A DNA stretch of 64,000 nt from Paraspadella gotoi (Eukaryota; Chaetognatha), in assembly GCA_051294375.1 (NCBI GenBank), contig CM119269.1, forward strand, positions 14,056,552 to 14,120,551, given 5' to 3'. Both the position numbers and the translations under genes were made by a program. This document shows positions 35,101-47,497 of this stretch, one piece after another. A model generated the notes under the pieces. That model did no database searches. It was not told the DNA's origin and worked only from the letters and a program-made list of their open reading frames with translations. Numbering within the stretch: position 1 is the stretch's first letter; each line of letters starts with the position of its first letter.

Positions 35101-35163
35101 CCGCGATCCACAACAGCCAAGAAGAAGAAAAGCCGAAAACCCAATGCGCTCGAACCCTTGTGA
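29465..35163 (+). CDS. KIF17: KIF17/OSM-3-type homodimeric kinesin-2
   Basis: Plus-end microtubule motor that works with heterotrimeric kinesin-2 in anterograde intraflagellar transport. Eighteen exons: 29465-29569, 30790-30940, 31086-31173, 31259-31485, 31636-31788, 31860-31995, 32148-32262, 32328-32588, 32677-32788, 32886-32987, 33053-33134, 33290-33509, 33609-33819, 33909-34083, 34227-34247 (21-base microexon), 34434-34551, 34679-34789, 34881-35163. The motor has the P-loop GQTGCGKS (about 92-99), switch I DSSRSHS and switch II LVDLAGSE. Coiled-coil segments follow, then conserved KIF17 blocks [19 protein letters not shown], and a basic tail ending [13 protein letters not shown], close to vertebrate KIF17's end. 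Expected length is about 890 aa. Exon 7 is two bases short: one missing after TLMV and one before the final TTAAG, which breaks the frame as given. All other phases agree. The first intron is 1.2 kb and straddles the end of the duplicated unit. Confidence 0.93.
32029..32103 (+). repeat. (CT)n microsatellite in KIF17 intron 6
   Basis: About 37 CT units directly after the donor of exon 6 (31995) and 45 bases before the exon 7 acceptor. As in the RIDA intron, CT lies on the sense strand. Confidence 0.93.
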
Positions 35164-35640
35164 CTGTCGCCCAGAGAACGAAAGAGGGAAAGATGAGAGT
35201 CGGGAATTTTCAGCGGCGTTCGTAGTTTTTTGATGTCGTGTCATAGTCAGCCTAGTCACTTTTAGAAATGATCCTTGCCATGGGAGTAAAAAGACGCCGC
35301 CGTTCGGTTCACCCCAACTCTCTTCCTGACCCTGTCAATTTTTATTCTCACGGCGGTCACGCCATCCTTTTACGAGGACCCTCACCAAACGAAACTTCCC
35401 ACACGTTAATTTATTCTTTGTTGGAACCCCGTTACGTTAAAAAAAAAAGAAACGAAAATGGACACGAACATTTTTTTTTAGAAATAGAAAGCGTTTTAGA
35501 TTAAAAAAAAAAGATCTGCCACTTACTGCAGTAGAAACCTTTTATTTGCGTATACGTATACACCGTGAATTCAAAAAATGTATCGTTTCTTTCCATATCT
35601 AATCATGTTTAAGGAATTTTTTTGACTTTTTATAACTGCG
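35164..35640. other. Intergenic region KIF17-ANKRD42
   Basis: KIF17 3' flank and ANKRD42 promoter side. A-runs at about 35440 and 35500. No additional exon supported. Confidence 0.5.
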
Positions 35641-37912
<2,272 letters not shown>

Positions 37913-38127
37913 CAAGCACGCGGCTGGTCGGCATATTTTATTTTAGTTCGTTTTTTTTTCGATTAAATTTGACCATGATTTCGTGTATCTATAATATTTT
38001 ATCTATTTTTTATAGTTTATTATTCACGTTAATGTAAAAATATTGAAGAAAAAGTAGATAACGTCACGTGACCGAAAACACCTTTGAACTAAATCAAAAA
38101 AGAAGCAAAAAACATAAAAATCTGAAA

Positions 38128-40084
38128 ATGCCAAAAAGATCGGGAAAGGGGAAAAAGTCGGCCAAGTCGAAGACACCGACGGTGATAGATGGCGTCTCCA
38201 CCGAAGAGATGACAAAAGAGCAACTCGAGGAGCACATCCAACGCCTCCGAGAGGAGCTCGACCGCGAGCGAGAGGAGCGAAATTATTTTCAGTTAGAGCG
38301 AGACAAAGTCAACACTTTTTGGGAGATCACCAAGCGACAGGTGGTGCCATTGACAGAGATTAAAATTTTGCTTAATAACATCTGTTTTTATCCTTTTCTT
38401 ATATTTTTTCTTCTTTGATCCAGCTGGAAGACAAAAAGTCGGAATTGCGCAACAAGGATCGTGAGATGGAGGACGCAGAAGAGCGTCACCAGGTGGAGAT
38501 CAAAGTCTACAAGCAAAAAGTCAAGCACCTCCTTTACGAACATCAGAACAACATCTCCGAGCTCAAGGCTGAATCGACGGTGGCGCTCAAGTTGGCGCAG
38601 GACGAACACCGAATGACGCAGGCGGACCTGCTGAAGGACAAGAGGGCGCTGAAGGTTAGGTTTGAAAAATTAAAGTGACTATTTTTTTAAAATTGATATT
38701 CTTTCTTCGCGCTCTCCTCAGGTCAACCTCAAGGAGCAAGAGTTGGCTCACGAAGACATCGTCAAGAGTCTGAAGAAGACGCACGACGAACTCATCACCG
38801 AACTCCGCGTCGACTTCGAGCGACAGGCCAAAGAGATCGAGGCCAAATATGAGCGGAAAATGCGTTCCCTTCGGGAGGAGCTCGACCTCCGGCGCAAGAC
38901 AGAGATCCACGAGATCGAGGAGCGAAAGAATCAGCAGATCAACACCCTCATGAAGAACCACGAGAAGGCCTTCTCCGACATCAAGAACTACTACAACGAC
39001 ATCACCCTCAACAACCTCGCCCTCATCAACACCCTCAAGGAGCAGGTGGAGGAGATGAAGAAGAAGGAGGAGAGATTGGAGAAGCAGATGAGCGAGATTG
39101 CCGCGGAGAACAAGAAGCTCGTCGAACCGTTGCAGAAGGTAAGGTTGAGGTTGTTTTTGTTGTTATTTGGCCTCTTAGGGCTTCCCCACAGTCTTCTATT
39201 TTTAGTCTCTGTCTCTCTCTCACACTTACACACTCACACACAGGCGCGGGAGGAAGTGACAGAGCTGAAAAAACAGTTGAGCAACTACGAAAAGGACAAA
39301 GCTGGACTTGGAGCGATGAAGGCGCGACTTCGTTCAGTCACGGAGGAGCATGATGCGCTTCAGTGGGAGCACGAGGTGCTGGAGCAAAGGTTCGAGAAGG
39401 TGCAGAAGGAGCGCGACGAACTTTACCGCAAATTCGTTAAGGTAAAATTAAAAGGAGGATCAAAAGTTTCTCCTTTCTGGACTTCGATTTCTCCCAATTT
39501 TACTGTTTTTTTTTCTTTTATTTACTCAATTAGGCTATACACGAGGTACAGCAAAAAGCCAATTTCAAGAATTTGCTGCTTGAGAAGAAGCTTCAAGCTC
39601 TCAACGATACACTTGAGAAGAAAGAGGCGCAACTCAACGAAGTCCTCTCAGCCTCTAATCTCGATCCTACTGCCCTCTCAGTTGTAACTCGAAAACTGGA
39701 GGTACAACAATATTTTCATATCGCTTCTGCGCATCGCTAATATAAGAGTAAAGACTAAAGAGTAATATTTATCTTAATAATTTATCTTTGTAATAGGACG
39801 TTCTCGATTCTAAGAATAGCGCCATCAAAGATCTTCAATACGAACTGGCCAGAGTGTGCAAGGTTAATCTGCAAGAAATGATCTTTAATTCGATTACTTT
39901 TAAACGATTATCTCCATTATCTGCTTAACCCTAGGCACATAATGATCTAATGCGCACCTACGAGTCAAAACTGGGCCACTTCGGTATCCCGACGGACGAT
40001 TTAGGATTCAAACCCCTAGAGTCAACGGTGGGAGGTCAGGCGTTGGGTCAGGGTCCCGCGGGGCTCGTCTCCGCATCCACCTGA
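38128..40084 (+). CDS. DRC4: DRC4/GAS8, nexin-dynein regulatory complex subunit
   Basis: Structural coiled-coil subunit of the nexin-dynein regulatory complex of motile cilia. Seven exons, all ending at codon boundaries (phase 0): 38128-38340, 38424-38654, 38722-39138, 39244-39441, 39534-39701, 39797-39862, 39935-40084. They encode 480 aa, against 478 in human GAS8. The N-terminus is Lys-rich ([15 protein letters not shown]), as in the family. Then continuous heptad-type sequence follows, with recognisable family blocks [58 protein letters not shown] and the C-terminal [17 protein letters not shown]. The ATG at 38128 is chosen because the upstream codons in the frame have no ATG and lie in AT-rich flank. 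Confidence 0.96.
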
Positions 40085-40384
40085 TAATCACGAGTCAAGA
40101 ATCCGGCTACGTGCTACTCCGTTCAATCAAGACTTTTCGTTTCTGCAACTGATCATAAAGTTATAAAGTATTTTCTAGTCAACTACGCCGAACTTTTCGT
40201 TTAAAACAAACAAAATAAATCGCCGCCGCCTTTTACGTCGAACTGCCATTGTTGTACAAATTCTGTGCTTAATTCAAAAAAACAAATTTGAATCAAGATT
40301 AAAGAAGAAAAATTCATGCGTATTTATTTTGTATTTTTTTAACAGTTGTTAAAAAAAAAATTACCTCCCAGTTATAAGAGAAAC
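40085..40384. other. Intergenic region DRC4-C22orf23
   Basis: 300 bases, AT-rich, between two head-to-tail genes. No extra exon seen. Confidence 0.5.
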
Positions 40385-41203
40385 ATGCCTGGTAACGAGT
40401 CGGTCGGAATGATCGGCAGTGGAGGACCTAAAGCCCCCATCTTCGAACCCAAGGGTCTTTGGAGTCCGGCTCCTAAGACGCAAGTCAGTCGCGAAACTCA
40501 GGAACTGCTAAAGACAATGATGGCCGAGTCACGACTGACGGCCTTCCAGAGACGCCAACTTAATGAGGCCGCCAGAACCATCGGTTCTCTCCCTTCTCAA
40601 TGCAATCCCACGACGTCCAGAAAACCGGCGCAGCCCTCGCCACCGAAACCGCCGAGAAAGACTGTCAACCCTAGAAATTGCGGAAGAGGTAAAATGAGTT
40701 AGCTGGAGAATTGAAAGAATATAATTTAAAAAAAAATAATTACTAATATTTAAATCCTCACAGGCATTCGTCTCCAAGAGGAAATTGCCAAATCAGGAGC
40801 GTATAATCGAGAGCGATACCGGACGATCCCCTGCAAAGTCCGCACGGACGAAGACAAAGAAAAATTCGCTAATCTCATGGCATTCGGTACCGACTTGGAA
40901 CCGGAGCTGGGTAGAGCGAGGGAGCCGAGTCCGGAACCCCTTGTCCCGGCAAAGGATCGATTCGAGGAGCTGGTGAGTCGCTATGGATTTCTCCTTCATT
41001 CGAACCATCAATCAAAAACCAATGCTTTGCAGGTGGAAGAGATTCGGGAGCGCAAAGAGTTCCTGGACGAGATGACGTCGTTGGGAGAAGGAAAGCGCTA
41101 CAAGTCGAAGATCGAGACGGAGATCAGTCAAATGATTAGAGAGATGGAGGAAATTGATAGGCAAAGATCAGAGCAGCTGAGGCGACTCGGTGACGAAAAT
41201 TAA
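40385..41203 (+). CDS. C22orf23: UPF0193 family protein (C22orf23/EVG1 homologue)
   Basis: Three exons, 40385-40688, 40764-40972 and 41033-41203, give 227 aa. Family blocks are ELLKTMMAESRLTAFQRRQL (about 38-57), SLPSQCNPTTSR (about 68-79), DRFEELVEEIRERKEFLDEM spanning the second junction, and the end ISQMIREMEEIDRQRSEQLR. These follow the human UPF0193 protein closely (MKSMMEESRLTNFQ, RFEELVKEIQERKEFL, REMEDIDHRRSEELR). The molecular function is unknown; its occurrence in ciliated organisms and its place here beside DRC4 fit a ciliary role, which is inference. In-frame sequence upstream of 40385 has no ATG. Confidence 0.93.
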
Positions 41204-42056
41204 AGGAGAGCCATTGCTTACTACAGGCCCTGTATAAAATGTCAGTTAATGTAGTAATGTATAATATACAGGGGGCTAACAAGCTGGTTGTAATTATAGT
41301 TACTTTTTTATACGTTTATAAATATAATCTCCCCCTGGATCTCAATAACCTAAAACTAAAAACCAGAATTTTTTCATGGTTTTATTTTAAGATCACAAGA
41401 GAGTAAGCTTCAGAAAATAAATTATGTTATCAGGTAAATTTACTGCAACAATTGCCAGCTTTTCCCGCCGTAAAAAAATACAAGTATTAAAACCAACAAA
41501 TACAAAAAATAAAAAAAATATAAAGCTATTTACTTTGCTGTAAGCATACAAGACAAAATTTGGATTTGCTAGCAACGATTGGATAAGACGTTATCTGATA
41601 ACAGTCGGTAGGGTTGTTACGTAATAAAATTTACGTACATATATCATCAATGCTTTAGCATCTCGACCTGATAATAGTAAAGAAAATTTTAACGGAGTAC
41701 CGAATAGTAATATAAAATAATTTTTCTTCATTATTTTTAGAATCTGTAACAGTCACTAGGATTTAAGGGTTATACAATATATATCGAAGTACAGTTTAGT
41801 GGAATGAAAATGTTGATTCATCTTGCATAGCGAGCGAATAGGCCCCTAAAGGAAAACCGTTAATTAGGAAGAGACGACTTACGGGATAGGCGTGTATAAA
41901 ACCCTCAATTTAAACCGCGTTCTACGGGCACGCTAAAAAACGCTTGTCGAAATCCAGTAGCAATTTGTGCAACAGCTAATCGGAAATCCCGTTCCGTTCC
42001 CAAGGCTGGATGGTCGAAGCGGAAGCGAAATGACAGTGGAAAAACCCTCCCTCACT
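41204..42056. other. Intergenic region between convergent genes
   Basis: AT-rich. Contains the 3' flanks of C22orf23 (plus) and the RhoGAP gene (minus). Short frames only, no coding block recognised. Confidence 0.5.
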
Positions 42057-42462
42057 TTAGTTGTTAGATATGAATTCGGTAACGAGTCTAAAGTATCGAC
42101 ATTCGTTGGGTTCCTTAGTAGAGTTGGACCCAGTCGTAAACTTGGCGGCGCTGCTGTTTCGATCCGCATTTTTACTCATCGGAGGTTCGCTTGCTTCTCG
42201 ACCGCTCTTCGTTCTTCTGAAAAATAGAAGGTTACTGGTTAGTAAATTCTCGGTTGGCGTTTTTGGTTTTGTCATCTCTGCTTGCCTCAAAGCTACGGTC
42301 TTTTTCTGTTCCTTTGCCTCCGCCGCAACTTCGCTCTGCAGGATCCAGTCAGTGCGGGTGCGAAGCCGCCGCAGTTGTCGCTCGCGCACTTCGGAAAATC
42401 GTGTCGCGTTTCGAGTCTGCTCGTGGTGTCTGTTCATCTCTGTATTTTTAATTTTCATGTTT

Positions 42463-42502
<40 letters not shown>

Positions 42503-45500
42503 CGAATTCCTTCAATTACCCAACAACTGCTCCATCGGAATAGTGACAACTTCCTCTCCGCCATTCTCCGTCTCTTTAACGACGGTGGCAGGACCGACTA
42601 TAGCGGACGTCCTACGTCGAGCATCATCGTCGTTCTCATCTCCCTCCGGAGATGTAGGCGAAGGGATACCGGGAAAATCGTCGCTGCTTACGCCTGAAGA
42701 TCCCGGGAAAGAAGGGTGTTAAAAACGTTCGAGGAAAAAATCATTGAAAAAAACCTTACTATGACGATTGACGTGGAATCCGTGGTCTTTGGATTCGGCG
42801 TCAAGAATGCTACGGATAACTTTCTGTTTCCTCGACGGACGCAACTTGGCGGAAGACTGGGGACCGTTGAAGTCGTACTTGAACCACTCCGTTACCCGTA
42901 TCGTCGTCCCCATGACCGCGGAGAAGTAAGATATGTTAGCGGTCCCGAAAATTCGTTGGAGCGGGAACGACTGTATAAGCAGTTTGAGCAGATTCACGGC
43001 ATTTTCTGTGAAAAAAACAAAGCATTATGTGCTCGACAAATAAAAAAAAATACGGATTTGAAGTCAAGTACTTTTGACGGATTAGTTATCATCGATTAGC
43101 AATGCACACTCACTTATTTGTAGCGGTTGCTTGGTGCAGGTGGTTATCACAGATGGCGCGATGCTGACGGCCAGCGATTCGGCCGTCATCCCGTTCTCTT
43201 GAGCGTGACTCAAGGTTCTGGACAGCGTGCCGAAGAGAAGGATCGCCAGATGCTGGGACGGCGTCGACAGGGAATGCAACACCTGCGATAATGATCACGA
43301 TCAGTTCTATATTTTAGGAATAAGCCGATTTTATTTGCCCAATAATACCTGCGATATGGTTTCGTACTGATCGGTGAGATCTTTGGTTTCCATGACAACT
43401 AAAAGGCGACGCTCGCCCTGATCGCCAAACAGTCCATCGGGAATTTGGCTTATGAAGGACTGAAAAATAAGCAAGTTTCCATTGACTATTGAATTTAAAA
43501 CTATCGAATAATAGAGAGGAAATTAATTTTAACCTTGACGACGGAGGCGACCGTATGAATGGCAAACTTGTCTAGGTCAACCGGTTTTCCCTCCTGAAGC
43601 TTCCTTCGCATCTTCTCGATGTCGCCGTGGTTGCCGGGCTTCCGAAAGATGTTAATTGCGTTGACGCCTTCGTGACACAAACGCCGAAACAAAGCCTGAA
43701 TTGGAGGGTAAAATACCAAATACCGCTCTTTAGCATTTATATACGTAGAATCTAGTTCTGTATTATCATGAAGATCTTTCTATTTTCGACTATATTTCGC
43801 TACACGGTAGGGCAGAGAGGATGTGAAAGAAACAAAAAAGTGACATCTCTGAAACCTATAAAATCTTAAACTATACCCGAGACACTTAATGTGGTAGGTC
43901 AGTAAAATTCGATATAGCCAAATTTTTTTTAAATGCTAATTAAAGTTTTTGAATATTTTTTATAAAAAATTTTAAGTAGTTTAATGAATATTCTTACAAT
44001 TTTAATGTATATACATCTATCATTATCTACAGAGCATAAGCTTTAATTTGAGACCTCTCCCAACTTTCTACGATTTTTTGTTATTGAATTATAAGTAAAA
44101 ATCATAATTTAAAAAAAAATTAATCAGTTTTTTCAACCAGATTATTTTTTAAAAATAAAAGTACAAATATGTTCTCAAAATGCAGTGCTACTTATTAGGC
44201 CTTAAAACAAATTTATAAAAAAAATTATTATAAAATTATTAGAAAAAATAAATACAGATAATTAATTTTATTTTTTTAAAAAAAATATGTGATATTTAAT
44301 TAAAACTTAATCTCAAATAAATCATATCCAGCTTTTAAAAGTAATTATGTTTTATTACTTATAAAAAAAAATTATTTATAAAATTATATTATAGTAATAG
44401 CTCACTCAATATTTGATATATATTATTAATAAACAAATGTGTAAAAATATTAACAAACAAATGCTTTAACTTTTAATACTTAAAGTATATATTAATATTT
44501 TTTTAAATATTTTTTTAATTTTTAAAATTTTTTATATTAAAATTATTATTAATTAAAAAAAAATTATTTTGAAGCCTAATAAGTAGAACTACTTTTTGAG
44601 AACATATTTGTATCTTTATCTGTAAAAAATAATCTGTTCAAAAGTACTAATTGATTAATCTTTTTGAAAAAAAAATTTATATTTACATTTCAATAACGAA
44701 AAGTAATAAAAAGTTGGGAGAGGTCTCAAATTAAAGCTTATGCTTTGTTGATTATGATATTCAAATTGTAAGCATATTCACTAAACTACTTAAAAATTTT
44801 TATAAAAAAATTTTAAAAACTTTAATTAGCATTTAAAAAAAATCATGCCTTTATCGAATTTTACTGACCTACCATATTAAGGGACTCATGGGTATACTTT
44901 AAGATTTTATAGGTTTCAGAGATGGCACTTTTTTTGTTTCTTTCACATCCTCTCTGCACTACGGTGGCTAGCTTTTGTATGATTTACTATTATTAAATCG
45001 TGCTTAATTTTTATTCTTCAACAAGGGTTAGGGACGGTTACTGGTTAGGGTTAAGGTTTACGGTTAGGGTAGTTTTCGTGCAATAAATTAGTTTACATTA
45101 TAACGAAGAGAAAATACCAATTCAAATATGGAATTCGCCAGGCACCTTTGTCGTCACTTTTTACAACTACTCAATTTGAATTTTTTTAAACTTTTTTATT
45201 GACTCACCACGAGCGACTCGGGGACATCTCCAGCACCGAAGCTGTAGTTGAGAGAAACGCCGAATTTTACTCTGATAATAAATAGATGATAATAAATTTT
45301 AAATGGTGTACAATAAATTGCTAACTAAATTTTCCGAAGCCACATCGCATGGATCACGAGTTTTTTCTAAACACTTGGCTAATGTACTCGTTTTGGAAAG
45401 GGATAACAAAAATTTCACTGAACAAAGGACTATTTTAAAATTAGTTGCACGAAACGTTATTTCCCTTATTTGTTACTAACAATGTAGGGGGGAAAGAAGG

Positions 45501-46229
45501 AAAGCAGGTAGAAGTAAAAATGTCTCGTCGATTCTCGATTCTCGAGTCATAACTCGGGGGGGATCGAATTCCTTTGTCGATGAGTCACTCTGACTCTCTC
45601 GATCGAACGTCCAGTCGAATCGGTGTCCCGGGAAGTTTTAATGACTAACGTTTATCACTTAATCATTATATTTTTTCCCTTCCCTTTACTCTTCTTTAAT
45701 TTTTTTATAGTCGAGAGCAAAAATATTTTATGCGAGGCGCGGAGAAAAGCATTATAAAAAGCGTTTTAATTACTAAATAGTAAATGCTTAAAATCAAAGT
45801 TTTAGAAAATAGAAAATAATATTGAATAATAATAATATTGATATTGAAAGTCCCTCACCTTTGCTTAACGTCGCCCACGCCTACATCGCCCCACCCTGTC
45901 ACGGCGTTAGCGCCGCCTCCCCCAGCGGCGCGTCCGAAATCCAGCTTCGTCATTAGCCTGACCGTCTCGACGAATCCGCGCTGAGTGACTCCGCCGACGG
46001 AAGATCTGCTTCCGGTCGAGTTGGCGCCGGGCGAAGAGTCCGACAACCGCACGTCCGAGGAGGACGCTGATGGGGGCGTGGCCGGCTCTGCGCCGCTTCG
46101 ATTTCGACCCAAGCGAAATAGCGAAGAGTCGCGCCGCCGCTTCGACTTTGTTCCGGCGGCGTCTTCGGGGGACGCCGTCTTGCGGACGGAAAAGGCGTCA
46201 CCGAAGACGCCCAAAAGAGATGGCGACAA
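42057..46229 (-). CDS. RhoGAP-domain protein
   Basis: Stimulates GTP hydrolysis by a Rho-family GTPase. Eight exons on the minus strand: 46229-45859, 45271-45208, 43695-43534, 43459-43349, 43282-43114, 43005-42760, 42693-42520, 42439-42057, about 559 aa. The first part is Ser-rich and unstructured. The GAP domain starts at KFGVSLNY (about 125) and includes the arginine-finger block INIFRKPGN, the helix IEKMRRKLQEGKPVDLDKFA, VASVVKSFISQIPDGLFG, and MTAESLAVSIAPSV near its end. After it come Ser/acidic and basic stretches. The domain is most like the ARHGAP20/TAGAP/FAM13 type, but I cannot assign an orthologue. The start is uncertain: the frame runs open upstream only to an in-frame stop just before 46229 with no ATG, while an ATG at about 46246 lies one frame away, so either an indel or an unseen 5' exon is involved. 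Intron 2 is 1.5 kb and holds a fold-back element. Confidence 0.8.
42463..42500 (+). repeat. (AAT)n trinucleotide repeat
   Basis: About 12 AAT units in the intron between the last two exons of the RhoGAP gene. Confidence 0.9.
43803..44966. mobile_element. Fold-back / MITE-like element, long inverted arms
   Basis: The left end CACGGTAGGGCAGAGAGGAT is matched by the reverse complement of the right end (CACCGTAGTGCAGAGAGGAT). The match continues far inward: GAAACAAAAAAGTGACATCTC, GGTAGGTCAGTAAAATTCGA, and GGGAGAGGTCTCAAATTAAA in opposite orientation on the other arm, and CTTATTAGGC near the centre. Arms are roughly 500 bases, so nearly the whole 1.16 kb is palindromic with an AT-rich middle. GCTA flanks both ends, a possible 4-base target duplication. 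No transposase frame is present, so it would be non-autonomous. It sits in intron 2 of the RhoGAP gene. Confidence 0.88.
45022..45073 (+). repeat. Degenerate TTAGGG-like short array
   Basis: GGGTTAGGGACGGTTACTGG, then GTTAGGGTTAAGGTTTACGG, then TTAGGGTAG. Four or five imperfect telomere-like units in the same RhoGAP intron, shortly after the fold-back element. Confidence 0.6.
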
Positions 46230-46596
46230 GTTGGACGGAATTGGGAGATGTCATCGAGAACTATTCACCCGATTTTTTTGTTTTTTGTTTTTTATTTTAT
46301 TTTTTTAGTTATGTTTTTATATATCCGCCCTCTTTTTAAACATTTTTCTGTGGATAAACGAAATTGTTATCGCGAAATCTGACGCGATTTAGACGTCTTC
46401 ATAATCGTCGATCGTTGTCTCAAATAGCGAAAAGCGATATAGTTTTGAAAAAATAAATGTGATCTGATGAAAAATTGTTTTATCAAATTTAAAAAAAAAA
46501 TTAAAGGAAGTTTTCGAGTTGAATAACTCATCGGTCACAAATTCAAAATTAAAAAGAAAAGTTCTCTCAGAGAACATTAGTGTGTGTGAGAGAGAG

Positions 46597-46639
<43 letters not shown>

Positions 46640-47497
46640 TTAAACGGAAAGAAAAACAAAGTAAATTGAGAGTTCCTGCTAATGTAATGGAGTTGTTAAA
46701 TCGTATACTTATGGCATAGTAAAAAGAATTTAAGAACAATGAAAGCAGATATAGAGAATCCGAGAAGAACGAAGATAAATGAGAGGACAGAATTCTAAGA
46801 CCATCGGCGAAGAAAACAGGAAAAGTCAAATCACCCCAAGACATGTAATAACAATAAGAATGCTCGGTGTATTTTCAAGAGGTTATGGCCCGATAAGTAA
46901 AGCGACCATGACAGGGTTACAATATTTAACTTTGATGGTGATTGTGATCATTATTTTTTTCAGTAATTATTAAAATTATTGCAGTAAGTTCAAATTTCAA
47001 AATTCTAATTAAAAATCACAAAAGTAAATTTTATATTCCCTTTCTCATTGCTAAAATTTTAAAAACAATGTGAATTTAGTCTGTCAAAAAAAATTTAATA
47101 AATACGCAATACATAATAGGTAATAATTATGGTGTTTGTTATGAATAATAATATTATACATTTATAATTATTAATTACCTTGATTTATATTTGTGTTTTT
47201 CGTTGTCGAAATATCTGATTTACTGTAAGGTATAAGTGAAACCCTCCAGGTAGTAGCACCTTTTGATCATCTGGCCGCGGAATTGTACCACAAAGATAGC
47301 ACGAAGAATATATAAATCGTTGAGATAAAACTGCATTTAGACAAGGTTATAAAACGAGTGGTTAATCACCAAGTGTCACAAAAAAAATGATAATAAAAAT
47401 AAAAAATCTACGATCTGTAACAGAATTTACCAAACCTTTTTAAGGCAACAATAAATTAAAATTAAAAAACAGTTTTTAGGCTAAAAAAAGTTCTCAG
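46230..47497. other. Intergenic region RhoGAP-SPIRE
   Basis: AT-rich with a (GA)n run at about 46588-46636. It holds the RhoGAP promoter side and the SPIRE 3' flank. No coding block recognised. Confidence 0.5.
46588..46636 (+). repeat. (GA)n microsatellite
   Basis: GAGAGAGAAAGAAAGAGAGA followed by pure GA units. Flanking frames with Arg/Glu repeats are artefacts. Confidence 0.9.

Noticed and set aside
41967-42543. Plus-strand frames opposite the last RhoGAP exons
   Set aside because: No splice-consistent continuation; the minus-strand exons have phase and domain support.
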